The notes beneath the pieces are model-generated. The model had not been told where the DNA came from. It was given only the letters and a program-made list of their open reading frames with translations, and did not search any database. Positions 32,690 to 40,792 of a stretch of 64,000 nucleotides of DNA are shown piece by piece; position 1 is the first letter of the stretch, and each line of letters opens with the position of its first letter. Both the position numbers and the translations under genes were made by a program. Source of the DNA: an uncultured Sphingomonas sp. (lineage in GTDB: Bacteria; Pseudomonadota; Alphaproteobacteria; Sphingomonadales; Sphingomonadaceae); assembly GCA_913775315.1 (NCBI GenBank), contig CAJYIX010000019.1:1-64000 (forward strand), written 5' to 3'.

Positions 32690-33266
32690 AGACGCGGTAG
32701 AGGTAGAGGACGGCCACCGCGACCATCAGGATGATCGCCACCGGGCCGTAATAATGCTCGAACTGCCCGAACTCGTTTTTGAGGATGTATCCCGCCCCGA
32801 TCAGGACGCTGTTCCAGATCGCGGTGCCGAGCGTCGTCCAGAACAGGAACTTCACCTGGCTCATCTTGAGCATGCCCGCCGGCAGCGAGATCATCGTGCG
32901 GACGGTCGGCAGGAAGCGCGCGTAGAACACGATCGCCCCGTCGTGGCGGGTGAAGAAGCCGATGATCTTCTCGACCTCGCGCCAGTCGAGGGTCAGCCAG
33001 CGGCCATAGCGGTCGATCAGCGGCTTGAAGCGGGCATAGCCGACGACATGGCCGATCCAGTACCAGACCCAGTTGCCCAGCACCGCGCCGATCGTCCCCG
33101 CCGCGACCGCCGCGGCAAAGCCGAGCTTGCCGTCCGCGACCGCCATGCCGGTCAGGCCCATGATGACCTCCGACGGGATCGGCGGGAACACGTTTTCGAG
33201 GAACATCGCGAAAGCGATCCCCAGATAGCCCCAGGCGCCGACAAGTTCGATCAGGCGGTCGGTCAT
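32667..33266 (-). CDS. DedA family membrane protein
   Basis: This is a 199-residue polytopic inner-membrane protein of the DedA/VTT family, now linked to undecaprenyl-phosphate or lipid flipping. Signature features are FLENVFPPIPSEVIM near the N-terminus, GNWVWYWIGH, and the amphipathic FYARFLPTVRTMISLPAGMLKM with the conserved arginines. Four to five hydrophobic segments are visible. The C-terminus ends in a last helix (IILMVAVAVLYLYRVF). It is monocistronic and converges on the TraB/GumN gene with a 23-bp overlap. Confidence 0.95.
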   Translation of the reverse strand: MTDRLIELVGAWGYLGIAFAMFLENVFPPIPSEVIMGLTGMAVADGKLGFAAAVAAGTIGAVLGNWVWYWIGHVVGYARFKPLIDRYGRWLTLDWREVEKIIGFFTRHDGAIVFYARFLPTVRTMISLPAGMLKMSQVKFLFWTTLGTAIWNSVLIGAGYILKNEFGQFEHYYGPVAIILMVAVAVLYLYRVFTWKPQA

Positions 33267-33322
33267 GCACGCTTCCTTGGTGTGAAGGCGCGCGCTCTAG
33301 GCGCGTCGGCGCCCGGTGGCAA

Positions 33323-34276
33323 TCACCGCGCCGCCAGCCGCGCGTCGATCGCGTCCCAGATCGCGCCCGCCGTATCGGTCCCGTTGAACCGATCGATCGC
33401 GACGATCCCGGTGGGGCTTGTCACGTTGATCTCGGTCAACCACTCGCCGCCGATCACGTCGATGCCGACGAAGATCAGCCCACGTGCCTTCAATTCCGGC
33501 CCCAGCGCGGCGCAGATCTCGCGCTCCTTCGGCGTGAGCTCCGCCGCCTCGGCCCGACCGCCCACGGCGAGGTTCGAGCGGATCTCGCCCTCGCCCGGCA
33601 ACCGATTGATCGCGCCCGCGACCTCACCGTCGACGAGGACGATGCGCTTGTCGCCCTTCGCCACGCCGGGCAGGAACGCCTGCACCATGTGCGGCTCGGG
33701 CCAGGTCATGTTGAACACCTCGATCAGCGAGGAGAGATTCTGCCCGCCCTCGTCGATCTTGAAGATCGCCTTGCCGCCATTGCCGTGCAGCGGCTTCACC
33801 ACGACCGAGCCGTGCCGGGCGAGAAACGCGCGCGCTTCGTCGAGGTCGCGGGTCACCAGCGTCGGCGGCATGAAGCGGGCATAGTCGAGCACCCAGACCT
33901 TTTCGGGCGCGTCGCGGACGCTCTTGGGATCGTTGACGATGAGCGTCCGGTCGCTGATCCGCTCGAGCAGGTGCGTCGCGGTGATGTAGCCGAGATCGAA
34001 GGGCGGATCCTGTCGCATCAGCACTAAGTCCGCCTCGTCGCCGAGGTCCAGCGGCTGCGGCGCGCCGAGCGTGAAGTGATCGCCCTTGACCGGCCGCACC
34101 TCGATCGGCCGCGCGTTGACCCACAGCCGCCCGTCCGACCAGTTGAGCTGATCGGCGGTGTAGTGGAACAGCCGGTGCCCGCGCGCCTGCGCCGACAGCA
34201 TCAGCGCAAAGGTTGAATCGCCCGCGATGTTGATGCCTTCGATCGGGTCCATCTGCACGGCGACGGTCAGCGACAT
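33323..34276 (-). CDS. gshB: Glutathione synthase
   Basis: GshB ligates glycine to gamma-glutamylcysteine with ATP. The 317-residue protein has the pre-ATP-grasp N-terminus (VAVQMDPIEGINIAGDSTFALM) and RQDPPFD. The ATP-grasp core shows VVKPLHGNGGKAIFKI, MVQAFLP, GEIRSNLAVGGRA and WLTEINVTSPTG. The length and motifs match proteobacterial GshB. It is followed at 49 bp upstream by the yraN-rsmI genes on the same strand, a common alphaproteobacterial neighbourhood (rsmI-yraN-gshB). Confidence 0.97.
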   Translation of the reverse strand: MSLTVAVQMDPIEGINIAGDSTFALMLSAQARGHRLFHYTADQLNWSDGRLWVNARPIEVRPVKGDHFTLGAPQPLDLGDEADLVLMRQDPPFDLGYITATHLLERISDRTLIVNDPKSVRDAPEKVWVLDYARFMPPTLVTRDLDEARAFLARHGSVVVKPLHGNGGKAIFKIDEGGQNLSSLIEVFNMTWPEPHMVQAFLPGVAKGDKRIVLVDGEVAGAINRLPGEGEIRSNLAVGGRAEAAELTPKEREICAALGPELKARGLIFVGIDVIGGEWLTEINVTSPTGIVAIDRFNGTDTAGAIWDAIDARLAAR

Positions 34277-34325
34277 GAACTTCTCCCTGATTGAAGCGGC
34301 GACTTAGGGTGCCGCTCGCCGGCTG

Positions 34326-34679
34326 TCACCCGATCCACGCATTCTCGATGTGGCGGGGCAGGCATCCGCGCGCTAGCAGCACCACGTCGATGCGGATCGC
34401 CTCACCCGCCAGCGCGTGTTCGGGCGCGAGAATCTCCGCCGCCGCCGCGACGCGCGTGAGCCGCCGCTCGTCGATCGCGTGGTCGAGCTCGGCAGCAGTC
34501 GCGCGCGTCTTGACCTCGACGAAGGCCAGTACGCCCGGTCGGCGGGCGATCAGGTCGACCTCGCCCGCCTTGGTCCGCACCCGGCTCGCGACGATCGTCC
34601 AGCCCTTGAGCCGGAGATACCACGCCGCCTGTTCCTCGCCGCGCCGTCCGCGCGCCTCGGCGGCGTGGCGATCCCTCAT
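34326..34679 (-). CDS. YraN family (UPF0102) endonuclease-like protein
   Basis: This 117-residue protein has a restriction-endonuclease-like fold. The catalytic pattern is GEVDLIARR followed by LAFVEVKTR, giving the D-ExK motif, and RRGEEQAAWYLRLKGW is the usual N-terminal helix. The family's exact role is unresolved; a Holliday-junction or DNA-processing function has been proposed. It overlaps rsmI by 4 bp, the conserved order seen in many proteobacteria. Confidence 0.93.
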   Translation of the reverse strand: MRDRHAAEARGRRGEEQAAWYLRLKGWTIVASRVRTKAGEVDLIARRPGVLAFVEVKTRATAAELDHAIDERRLTRVAAAAEILAPEHALAGEAIRIDVVLLARGCLPRHIENAWIG

Positions 34680-35515
34680 CGCCCGCCCTTGAGCTCCATC
34701 GCGCGGGCATAGAGCGCCTTGCGATCGAGCCCCAGCCGCTTGGCGACTTCCCCCGCCGCCTTGGCGGGCGGCAGGCGGGTCAGCGCCTCGGTAAGCGCCG
34801 CGTCGCCGTCATCGGCGCTGGCGGGCGGGGGCGCGTCGGGCGGCCCGACGACGATCACGATCTCGCCCTTTGGCGGCGCATCGGCATAGCGCGTCGCCAG
34901 CACCGACAGGCGGCCGGTCACGCATTCCTCGAACTTCTTGGTGATCTCTCGCGCCACGCCCGCCTCGCGGTCGCCCAGCCCCTCGGCCAGCGCCGACAGG
35001 CACGCCGACAATCGCGGCCCCGATTCGTAGAGGACCAGCGTCGCGCGAATGCCGGCGATCTCCGCGATCGCCTCGGCCCGTGCGTGTTGCTTGGACGGCA
35101 GGAACCCGACGAACAGGAAACGATCGGTCGGCAGTCCCGCCAGCGTCAGCGCCGCCACCGCCGCGCACGGCCCCGGCACGGTGACGACCGCATGGCCGGC
35201 AGCGCGCGCATCGCGCACCAGCTTGTAGCCCGGATCGGAGATGAGCGGCGTCCCCGCATCGCTGACCAGCGCCACCACCTCGCTCCCCATCCGCGCGATC
35301 AGGCCGGGGCGGACCGCGTCGGCATTGTGGTCGTGATAGGGGGTCATCGGCCGCTTCACGCCGATATGCCTGAGCAGCCCGGCAGTCACGCGACTGTCCT
35401 CGACAGCGATCACGTCGGCGTGCGAAAGGACATGCGCCGCCCGCGCCGACAGGTCGCCGAGATTGCCGATCGGGGTGGCAACGATATAGAGACCGGGGAC
35501 AAGTTCGGCGTTCAT
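34676..35515 (-). CDS. rsmI: 16S rRNA 2'-O-methyltransferase (C1402)
   Basis: RsmI methylates the 2'-OH of C1402 in the ribosomal decoding centre. The 279-residue protein has the tetrapyrrole-methylase fold with ATPIGNLGDLSARA, DVIAVEDSRVTAGLL, VALVSDAGTPLISDPG and VTVPGPCAAVAALTLAGLPTD. It ends with a short helical domain (KAAGEVAKRLGLDRKALYARAMEL). It starts 12 bp from the divergent LppC-type gene, so the promoters overlap. It is the first gene of rsmI-yraN(-gshB). Confidence 0.97.
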   Translation of the reverse strand: MNAELVPGLYIVATPIGNLGDLSARAAHVLSHADVIAVEDSRVTAGLLRHIGVKRPMTPYHDHNADAVRPGLIARMGSEVVALVSDAGTPLISDPGYKLVRDARAAGHAVVTVPGPCAAVAALTLAGLPTDRFLFVGFLPSKQHARAEAIAEIAGIRATLVLYESGPRLSACLSALAEGLGDREAGVAREITKKFEECVTGRLSVLATRYADAPPKGEIVIVVGPPDAPPPASADDGDAALTEALTRLPPAKAAGEVAKRLGLDRKALYARAMELKGGR

Positions 35516-35527
35516 CAGGGGAGAGCC

Positions 35528-36745
35528 ATGGCAGAGGCGTACGCGTTACCGCAACCTGGATTTCGCGCTCCGCGCGGGGCGGGAAAGCATTTGAAACGCC
35601 TTGCCGTGCTGGCCGTGGGGCTGGCGCTCAGCGCCTGTTCGACGCTGGTCCCGCGCGGTGCGCCGCCGGGTGAGGCGCCGCCGCCCGCCACCCGCCCCGA
35701 CACCGGCCCCGCCCCGGTCGGCCCCGGCCTGCCCCAGGATCAGGCGCGCCACCGGGTCGCGCTGCTCGTGCCGCTCACCGGCCCCAATGCCCGCGTCGGT
35801 CAGAGCCTCGCCAACGCGACGCAGCTTGCGCTGCTCGACACGCGCAGCGAGGTCGTGCGCATCACCAACTACGACACCGCCCGCGGCGCGGCGGCGGCGG
35901 CGCAGGCGGCGATCCGTGACGGCAATCGCCTGATCCTCGGTCCGCTGCTGGCCGAAGACGTGCGCGCGGTTGCGCCGATCGCGCGGCGCGCCGATGTGCC
36001 CGTCATCAGCTTCTCGAACGACACCGGCGTCGCGGGCGACGGCGTCTTCATCATGGGCTACACCCCCGCACAGTCGATCGAGCGTGTCGTCGATCACGCG
36101 CGGCGCAGCGGGGTCAGCGACTTCGCCGGCCTCGTCCCCACTGGCCTTTATGGTGAGCGCGCTTCGACCAGCTTCCTGCGCGCGGTCGAGGCCGCCGGGG
36201 GCCGCGTCGTGGCGCTCCAGACCTTCGATCGCGCACCGCGCGCGGTCGCTTCGGCCGTAGCGCGGCTCACCGTCCCCTATGACGCGGTGCTGATCGCCGA
36301 CGGCGCGCAGACCGCGGCGGGCGCGGTGCCCGTGATCCGCCGCAGCGCCGCGGGCAAGGCCGCGCGCGTGCTCGGCACCGAGCTGTGGAACAGCGATTCG
36401 AACGTCGGCGCCAATGCCGCGCTGTCGGGCGCGTGGTACGCCAGCGTCGCGAACAACCTCTACACCCAGTACGCCGGCAAGTACCGGACGCGGTTCAGTG
36501 CCGCGCCCTACCGCCTGTCGTCGATGGGCTATGACGCGGTGCTGCTGACCGTGCGCATCGCCCGCGACTGGCGCGTCGGCTCGCCCTTCCCGGCCAGCCG
36601 CCTGTCCGATCGCGACGGCTTCGCCGGCCTCGACGGCGCGTTCCGCTTCGGCCGCGACGGCATCGCCGAACGCGCGCTGGAGGTGAAGGAAGTGCGCGGC
36701 GGCACAACCGTGACGGTCAGCCCGGCGCCCAGGAGCTTCCGCTGA
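35528..36745 (+). CDS. Penicillin-binding protein activator (LppC/LpoA-type lipoprotein)
   Basis: This 405-residue periplasmic-binding-fold lipoprotein resembles LpoA/LppC, activator of penicillin-binding protein transpeptidase. The lipobox is LALSAC (Cys near residue 36), after a longer than usual N-terminal stretch. The type I periplasmic binding fold shows RVALLVPLTGPNARVG, LILGPLLAEDVRA and PVISFSNDTGVAG. ATG at 35528 is preferred because GGGGAGAG precedes it; a TTG at 35591 near KHLKRLAVLAVGLALSAC would give a more standard signal peptide. The divergent rsmI partner is the same as in E. coli (yraL-lpoA). In this lineage the PBP it acts on is unknown. Confidence 0.85.
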   Translation: MAEAYALPQPGFRAPRGAGKHLKRLAVLAVGLALSACSTLVPRGAPPGEAPPPATRPDTGPAPVGPGLPQDQARHRVALLVPLTGPNARVGQSLANATQLALLDTRSEVVRITNYDTARGAAAAAQAAIRDGNRLILGPLLAEDVRAVAPIARRADVPVISFSNDTGVAGDGVFIMGYTPAQSIERVVDHARRSGVSDFAGLVPTGLYGERASTSFLRAVEAAGGRVVALQTFDRAPRAVASAVARLTVPYDAVLIADGAQTAAGAVPVIRRSAAGKAARVLGTELWNSDSNVGANAALSGAWYASVANNLYTQYAGKYRTRFSAAPYRLSSMGYDAVLLTVRIARDWRVGSPFPASRLSDRDGFAGLDGAFRFGRDGIAERALEVKEVRGGTTVTVSPAPRSFR

Positions 36746-36754
36746 ATCACCCGT

Positions 36755-36777
36755 CACCCCGGGCTCGACCCGGGGTG
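36755..36777. repeat. Short perfect hairpin between converging genes
   Basis: CACCCCGGG and CCCGGGGTG form a perfect 9-bp stem with a 5-nt loop. It lies between the converging stops at 36745 and 36786 and could end transcription from both sides. Its sequence matches the window's REPIN-like repeat family as a single copy. Confidence 0.6.
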
Positions 36778-36785
36778 GCGGGAAG

Positions 36786-37379
36786 TCAGGTCTGCGCCTC
36801 GTGCATCACCTTCGCCGTCAGCGCCTGAAGCTGCTCGGGCGTGTCGATGTCGACGAGTTCCGCTGGGCTTGTCACCACATGCCGCCCGCCCATGACGAGC
36901 CTGCGCGCTCCTTCGTCCCCGGTCAGCGCCTCAAGGAAATCGAAATGCGCGGCGCCGAACAAGGCCGGGGGCGTGGGGTGCTCGCCATTGCTCGACGCGA
37001 CCACCGCATCGTCGCCGGTCGCCGTCTCCAGCAGGCGATAGATGTGCGCCGCCGTCACCCGCGGCATGTCGGCCAGCGCGATCAGCACCGCCTTCGCCCC
37101 GCTTTCGCGCACCGGCGCAAGGCAGAGGCCGAGCGAGCGCCCCTGCCCGTCCTGTGGCCGCGGGTTCTGCACCACGCGATAGCCGCGCGCGCCGTAATCG
37201 AGGGTCGTGCCCGACACGACCGCGATCCGCGCGCGGAACGGCACCGCCGCCAGCGCGGTGACGACATGCATTCCTACCGGCTCGGCCAGATAGGGTTGCT
37301 CGAGCTTGTCGAGGTCGCCGAACCGATCCGACCGGCCCGCCGCGAGCAGGACGAGCGCGGTATCCTCCGCCGCGATCAT
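36786..37379 (-). CDS. MobA-like nucleotidyltransferase (molybdenum cofactor)
   Basis: This 197-residue protein has the NTP-transferase fold of the MobA/MocA group. LVLLAAGRSDRFGDLDKL carries the nucleotide-binding loop, LIALADMPRVTAAHI is the metal-binding ADMP motif, and GEHPTPPALFG is the MocA-like ggxPxHPxLF signature in a variant form. It probably adds CMP (or GMP) to molybdopterin for an aldehyde or xanthine dehydrogenase-type enzyme. ATG at 37379 overlaps the XdhC stop by 4 bp. The hydroxylase itself is not in this window. Confidence 0.87.
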   Translation of the reverse strand: MIAAEDTALVLLAAGRSDRFGDLDKLEQPYLAEPVGMHVVTALAAVPFRARIAVVSGTTLDYGARGYRVVQNPRPQDGQGRSLGLCLAPVRESGAKAVLIALADMPRVTAAHIYRLLETATGDDAVVASSNGEHPTPPALFGAAHFDFLEALTGDEGARRLVMGGRHVVTSPAELVDIDTPEQLQALTAKVMHEAQT

Positions 37380-38299
37380 GCCTCGCCCCCGCGCCACGCC
37401 TTGACCATCGCCGCCGCGACCGAGAGCGCGATCTCCGCCGGCCCGACTGCGCCAATCGACAGGCCCGCGGGGCCGTCGATCCGGTCGAGGTCCGCCGCAA
37501 CGACGCCCGCCGCGGCCAGCCGCTCGCGCCGCGCCGCATGGCTGCGCTTGCTGCCCAGCGCCGCGACATAGCCGGTCGGCCGCGCCAGCGCCGCCGCCAG
37601 CGCGGGATCGTCGATCTTGGGATCGTGACTCAGCGTCACCACCGCGCTTGTGCGGCCGGGGGCCAGCGCCTCGATCGCCTCGTCGGGCCAGCGGTCGTCG
37701 AGCGTGACGCCGGGAAACCGCTCCGCCGTCAGGAACCGCGCGCGCGGGTCGACGACGATCGTCTCGATCCCCAGCGGCCGGGCCAGCCCCACCAGCGCCT
37801 GTGCGATCTGCACCGCGCCGACGATGATGAGGCGGCGGGCCGGATCGTAGCGATTGACGAACGCCGCGCCCTCCACCGGCCGCAGCGACGACTGCCCGCT
37901 GTCGAGATCGGTGGAGACGAGCGTGCTCTCCCCCTTCCCCCGCGCCTCGGCGATACGATCGAAGAGTTCGGGGTCGAAGCCGTGCGCCGCGACCGGCTGC
38001 ACCAGCACGGCGATCTCGCCGCCACAGGGGAGGCCGACTTCCCACGCCGCCGCATCGGCGACGCCGTATCGCTTCAGCACGGCGGGCGCGCCGCCGATCA
38101 CCTCGGCGGCGGTCGCCAGAATGTCGTTCTCGACACAGCCGCCCGACACCGACCCCTCGAACCGCCCATCGGCGTGGACGAGCATATGGCTTCCCCGCGG
38201 GCGAGGCGCCGAGCCCCAGGTCGACACCACCGTCGCGAGTGCCATCGGCGACCCCGCCCATTCGCGCGCCTTGTCCAGCACGCCGTCGTTATCGCTCAC
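37376..38299 (-). CDS. XdhC/CoxI family molybdenum hydroxylase maturation protein
   Basis: This 307-residue protein has the N-terminal XdhC/CoxI domain (ATVVSTWGSAPRPRGSHMLV, GSVSGGCVENDI, LPCGGEIAVLVQP) and a C-terminal Rossmann domain (RLIIVGAVQIAQALVGLA). The family binds the molybdenum cofactor, helps its sulfuration, and inserts it into xanthine dehydrogenase-like enzymes. It is the first gene of the xdhC-mobA-like operon. No catalytic hydroxylase subunit is adjacent, so the client enzyme must be elsewhere. Confidence 0.92.
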   Translation of the reverse strand: MSDNDGVLDKAREWAGSPMALATVVSTWGSAPRPRGSHMLVHADGRFEGSVSGGCVENDILATAAEVIGGAPAVLKRYGVADAAAWEVGLPCGGEIAVLVQPVAAHGFDPELFDRIAEARGKGESTLVSTDLDSGQSSLRPVEGAAFVNRYDPARRLIIVGAVQIAQALVGLARPLGIETIVVDPRARFLTAERFPGVTLDDRWPDEAIEALAPGRTSAVVTLSHDPKIDDPALAAALARPTGYVAALGSKRSHAARRERLAAAGVVAADLDRIDGPAGLSIGAVGPAEIALSVAAAMVKAWRGGEA

Positions 38300-38378
38300 C
38301 TGTCACCTCACCGTCATGCGCCGACCACATAGGCATCGCGGCCCGTGCTTGCTAACCCCGGGTGCATGAAGAGGCAGA

Positions 38379-39410
38379 ATGTTGATCCTGACGATCCTCG
38401 CCCTCGCGGCCGCAGCCCCCGTGTCTGATCGCCCGATCGTCATCGCCCACCGCGGCGCGTCGGGCGAACGACCCGAGCACACGCTGGCATCGTACGAGCG
38501 CGCGATCGAGGTCGGCGCCGACTTCATCGAGCCCGACCTCGTGCTGACGAAGGACGACGTGTTCGTCGCCCGGCACGAGAACGACATCACCGACACCACC
38601 GACGTCGCCGCGCATCCCGAGTTCGCCGGCCGCCGCACCGTCAAGACGATCGACGGCGAGCGCCACGACGGCTGGTTCACCGAGGACTTCACGCTCGCCG
38701 AGCTGAAGACGTTGCGCGCGAAAGAACGCCTGCCGCAGCTCAGACCGCAGAACACCGCCTATGACGGCAAGTTCGAGGTGCCGACGCTGGCCGAGATCAT
38801 CGAACTCGCCAAGCGCCGATCGAAGGAGACGGGCCGGACGATCGGCATCTATCCCGAAACCAAGCACCCGACCTATTTCGCCTCGATCGGCAAGCCGATG
38901 GAGCGGCGGTTGGTCGATCAGCTACACGCGGCCGGATGGGATTCGGCCACGGCACCGGTATTCATCCAGTCGTTCGAGGTGAACAACCTCAAGGCGCTGC
39001 GAAAGATGACGCGCGTCCGCCTGATCCAGCTCATGTCGAGCGACGGCGGTCCCGCCGACGGGGCGCAGCCGAGCTATGCGGCGATGCGCACCCCCGCCGG
39101 GCTCAAGGCGATCGCCGCCTATGCCGACGGGCTCGGCCCCGAAAAGACGCTAGTCGTCGGCAATGGCGGCAAGGCCACGACACTCGTCGCCGACGCGCAT
39201 CGTGCCGGCCTGAAGGTTCATCCATGGACGATGCGCGCCGAAAACGCCTTCCTGCCGCCCGCCGACCGTGTCGGCACCGATCCCGCCACCCACGGACGAT
39301 TGCGCGACGAGATCGCGCGCCAGCTTGCCGCCGGGGTCGATGGATTCTTCACCGACTTCCCCTATGATGGCGTCGCGGCGCGCGATGCGTTCGCGGGGAC
39401 GGGGAAGTAG
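38379..39410 (+). CDS. glpQ: Glycerophosphodiester phosphodiesterase (periplasmic GlpQ type)
   Basis: GlpQ hydrolyses glycerophosphodiesters to glycerol-3-phosphate and an alcohol. The 343-residue protein has a short signal peptide (MLILTILALAAAAPV). Catalytic motifs are IAHRGASGERPEHT (His-Arg and the metal site), FIEPDLVLTKDDVFVARHE, and IYPETKHPTYF. The FIEPDLV and EIIELA spacing fits the periplasmic, 340-residue form. GAGG lies a few bases upstream of the ATG. The small lipoprotein gene begins 5 bp downstream, so they are probably one transcript. Confidence 0.95.
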   Translation: MLILTILALAAAAPVSDRPIVIAHRGASGERPEHTLASYERAIEVGADFIEPDLVLTKDDVFVARHENDITDTTDVAAHPEFAGRRTVKTIDGERHDGWFTEDFTLAELKTLRAKERLPQLRPQNTAYDGKFEVPTLAEIIELAKRRSKETGRTIGIYPETKHPTYFASIGKPMERRLVDQLHAAGWDSATAPVFIQSFEVNNLKALRKMTRVRLIQLMSSDGGPADGAQPSYAAMRTPAGLKAIAAYADGLGPEKTLVVGNGGKATTLVADAHRAGLKVHPWTMRAENAFLPPADRVGTDPATHGRLRDEIARQLAAGVDGFFTDFPYDGVAARDAFAGTGK

Positions 39411-39415
39411 TTGAT

Positions 39416-39667
39416 ATGCGTATTGGAACGGCGCTGGCGGCCCTCACGTTGCCGCTGCTGAGCGGCGGCTGCATCGCCAAGACCGCGTGGGACGTGGCGA
39501 CGCTGCCGGTCAAGGCGACGGGCCAGGTCGTCGACTGGACGACGACGAGCCAGGAAGAGGCGGACCGCAACTACGGCCGCAAGATGCGCAAGAAGGAAGC
39601 CGCCGAAGGCCGCCGCCTGCGCGAGGAAAACCGCCGCCGCAAGCGCGAGGAACGCGAGGACGATTGA
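39416..39667 (+). CDS. Small putative lipoprotein with charged C-terminus
   Basis: This 83-residue protein has a lipobox (LPLLSGGC, Cys at residue 19) and so is likely a membrane lipoprotein. After a short linker, the last 35 residues are very rich in Arg, Lys and Glu (GRKMRKKEAAEGRRLREE...) and should form one charged helix. I do not recognise a family. It follows glpQ by 5 bp and precedes a long inverted repeat. The charged helix could contact peptidoglycan or lipopolysaccharide, but this is inference. Confidence 0.65.
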   Translation: MRIGTALAALTLPLLSGGCIAKTAWDVATLPVKATGQVVDWTTTSQEEADRNYGRKMRKKEAAEGRRLREENRRRKREEREDD

Positions 39668-39670
39668 CCT

Positions 39671-39761
39671 CTCGTCATCCCGGACTTGATCCGGGATCCC
39701 GCTTCTTCTTCTAAGCCGGTTAAACGGTGGCGGGACCCCGGATCAAGTCCGGGCTGACGAG
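39671..39761. repeat. Long inverted repeat, REPIN-like, 32-nt arms
   Basis: Arms 39671-39702 and 39730-39761 are inverted copies of 32 nt with two mismatches, separated by 27 nt. It lies between the lipoprotein gene and pyrB and could attenuate read-through into pyrB. It is the best-preserved pair of the window's repeat family. Confidence 0.8.
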
Positions 39762-39802
39762 GTGTTGTCAAAGCCCCCCCGCCCCGATAACTCGCCCCCT
39801 CA

Positions 39803-40792
39803 ATGCCACCGTCAGATCACCGCCCCGCCACGCTGCTTCCCGGCGGCGCCGTGTTCCCGCACCGGCACCTGACCGGCATCGCCGGCCTCCAGCCGCACGA
39901 AATCACGTTTCTGCTCGACGAAGCCGAGCAATGGGTCGAGGCGAACCGCAATCGCGCCAAGTCCGATCGCCGGCTGGAGGGCGTGACGCAAATCAACGCC
40001 TTTTTCGAGAACTCGACGCGCACGCTCCTGTCGTTCGAGATCGCGGGCAAGCGCCTCGGCGCCGACGTCGTCAACATGACCGTCGCCGCGTCGAGCGTGA
40101 AGAAGGGCGAAACGCTGATCGACACCGCCGTCACGCTCAATGCGATGCGCGCCGACGTGATCGTCATCCGCCACATGGCTTCGGGCGCGGTCGGGCTGAT
40201 CGCCGGCAAGGTCGACTGCCCCGTCCTCAATGCCGGCGACGGCGCGCACGAACATCCGACACAGGCGCTGCTCGACGCGCTCACCATCCGGCGGCGGCGC
40301 GGGGGCATCCAGGGCCAGCGCATCGTCATCTGCGGCGACATCCTGCACAGCCGCGTCGCGCGCTCCAACATCCTGGCGCTGACGGCACTAGCGGCGGAAG
40401 TGCGCGTCGTCGCCCCCACCACGCTGATGCCCCCCGCGATCGAGGCGATGCACGTCACCCCCTTTACCGACTTCGACGCCGCGCTGGAGGGCGCCGACGT
40501 GGTGATGATGCTGCGGCTTCAGAACGAGCGGATGTCGGGCGCCTACATCCCCTCGACCCGTGAATATCACCGCCGCTACGGCCTGACGCCCGAGCGGCTC
40601 GCGCGCGCGAAGCCCGATGCGCTGGTCATGCACCCCGGCCCGATGAATCGCGGGGTAGAGATCACCTCGTCGGTCGCCGACCTGCCGGGCCGCTCGGCGA
40701 TCACCGAACAGGTCGAGATGGGGGTGGCGGTCCGGATGGCGTGCCTCGACGTGCTGACGCGGCGGTCGCGCGGGGTGGAGGGCTGGGCATGA
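39803..40792 (+). CDS. pyrB: Aspartate carbamoyltransferase catalytic subunit
   Basis: PyrB makes N-carbamoyl-aspartate, the committed step of pyrimidine synthesis. The 329-residue protein shows the carbamoyl-phosphate site [38 protein letters not shown] and [12 protein letters not shown]. The carbamoyl-phosphate loop and length fit the class that assembles with a PyrC-like partner. Such a partner overlaps it by 4 bp downstream. No pyrI is present, as expected for this class. The long inverted repeat at 39671 lies in its leader region. Confidence 0.97.
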   Translation: MPPSDHRPATLLPGGAVFPHRHLTGIAGLQPHEITFLLDEAEQWVEANRNRAKSDRRLEGVTQINAFFENSTRTLLSFEIAGKRLGADVVNMTVAASSVKKGETLIDTAVTLNAMRADVIVIRHMASGAVGLIAGKVDCPVLNAGDGAHEHPTQALLDALTIRRRRGGIQGQRIVICGDILHSRVARSNILALTALAAEVRVVAPTTLMPPAIEAMHVTPFTDFDAALEGADVVMMLRLQNERMSGAYIPSTREYHRRYGLTPERLARAKPDALVMHPGPMNRGVEITSSVADLPGRSAITEQVEMGVAVRMACLDVLTRRSRGVEGWA

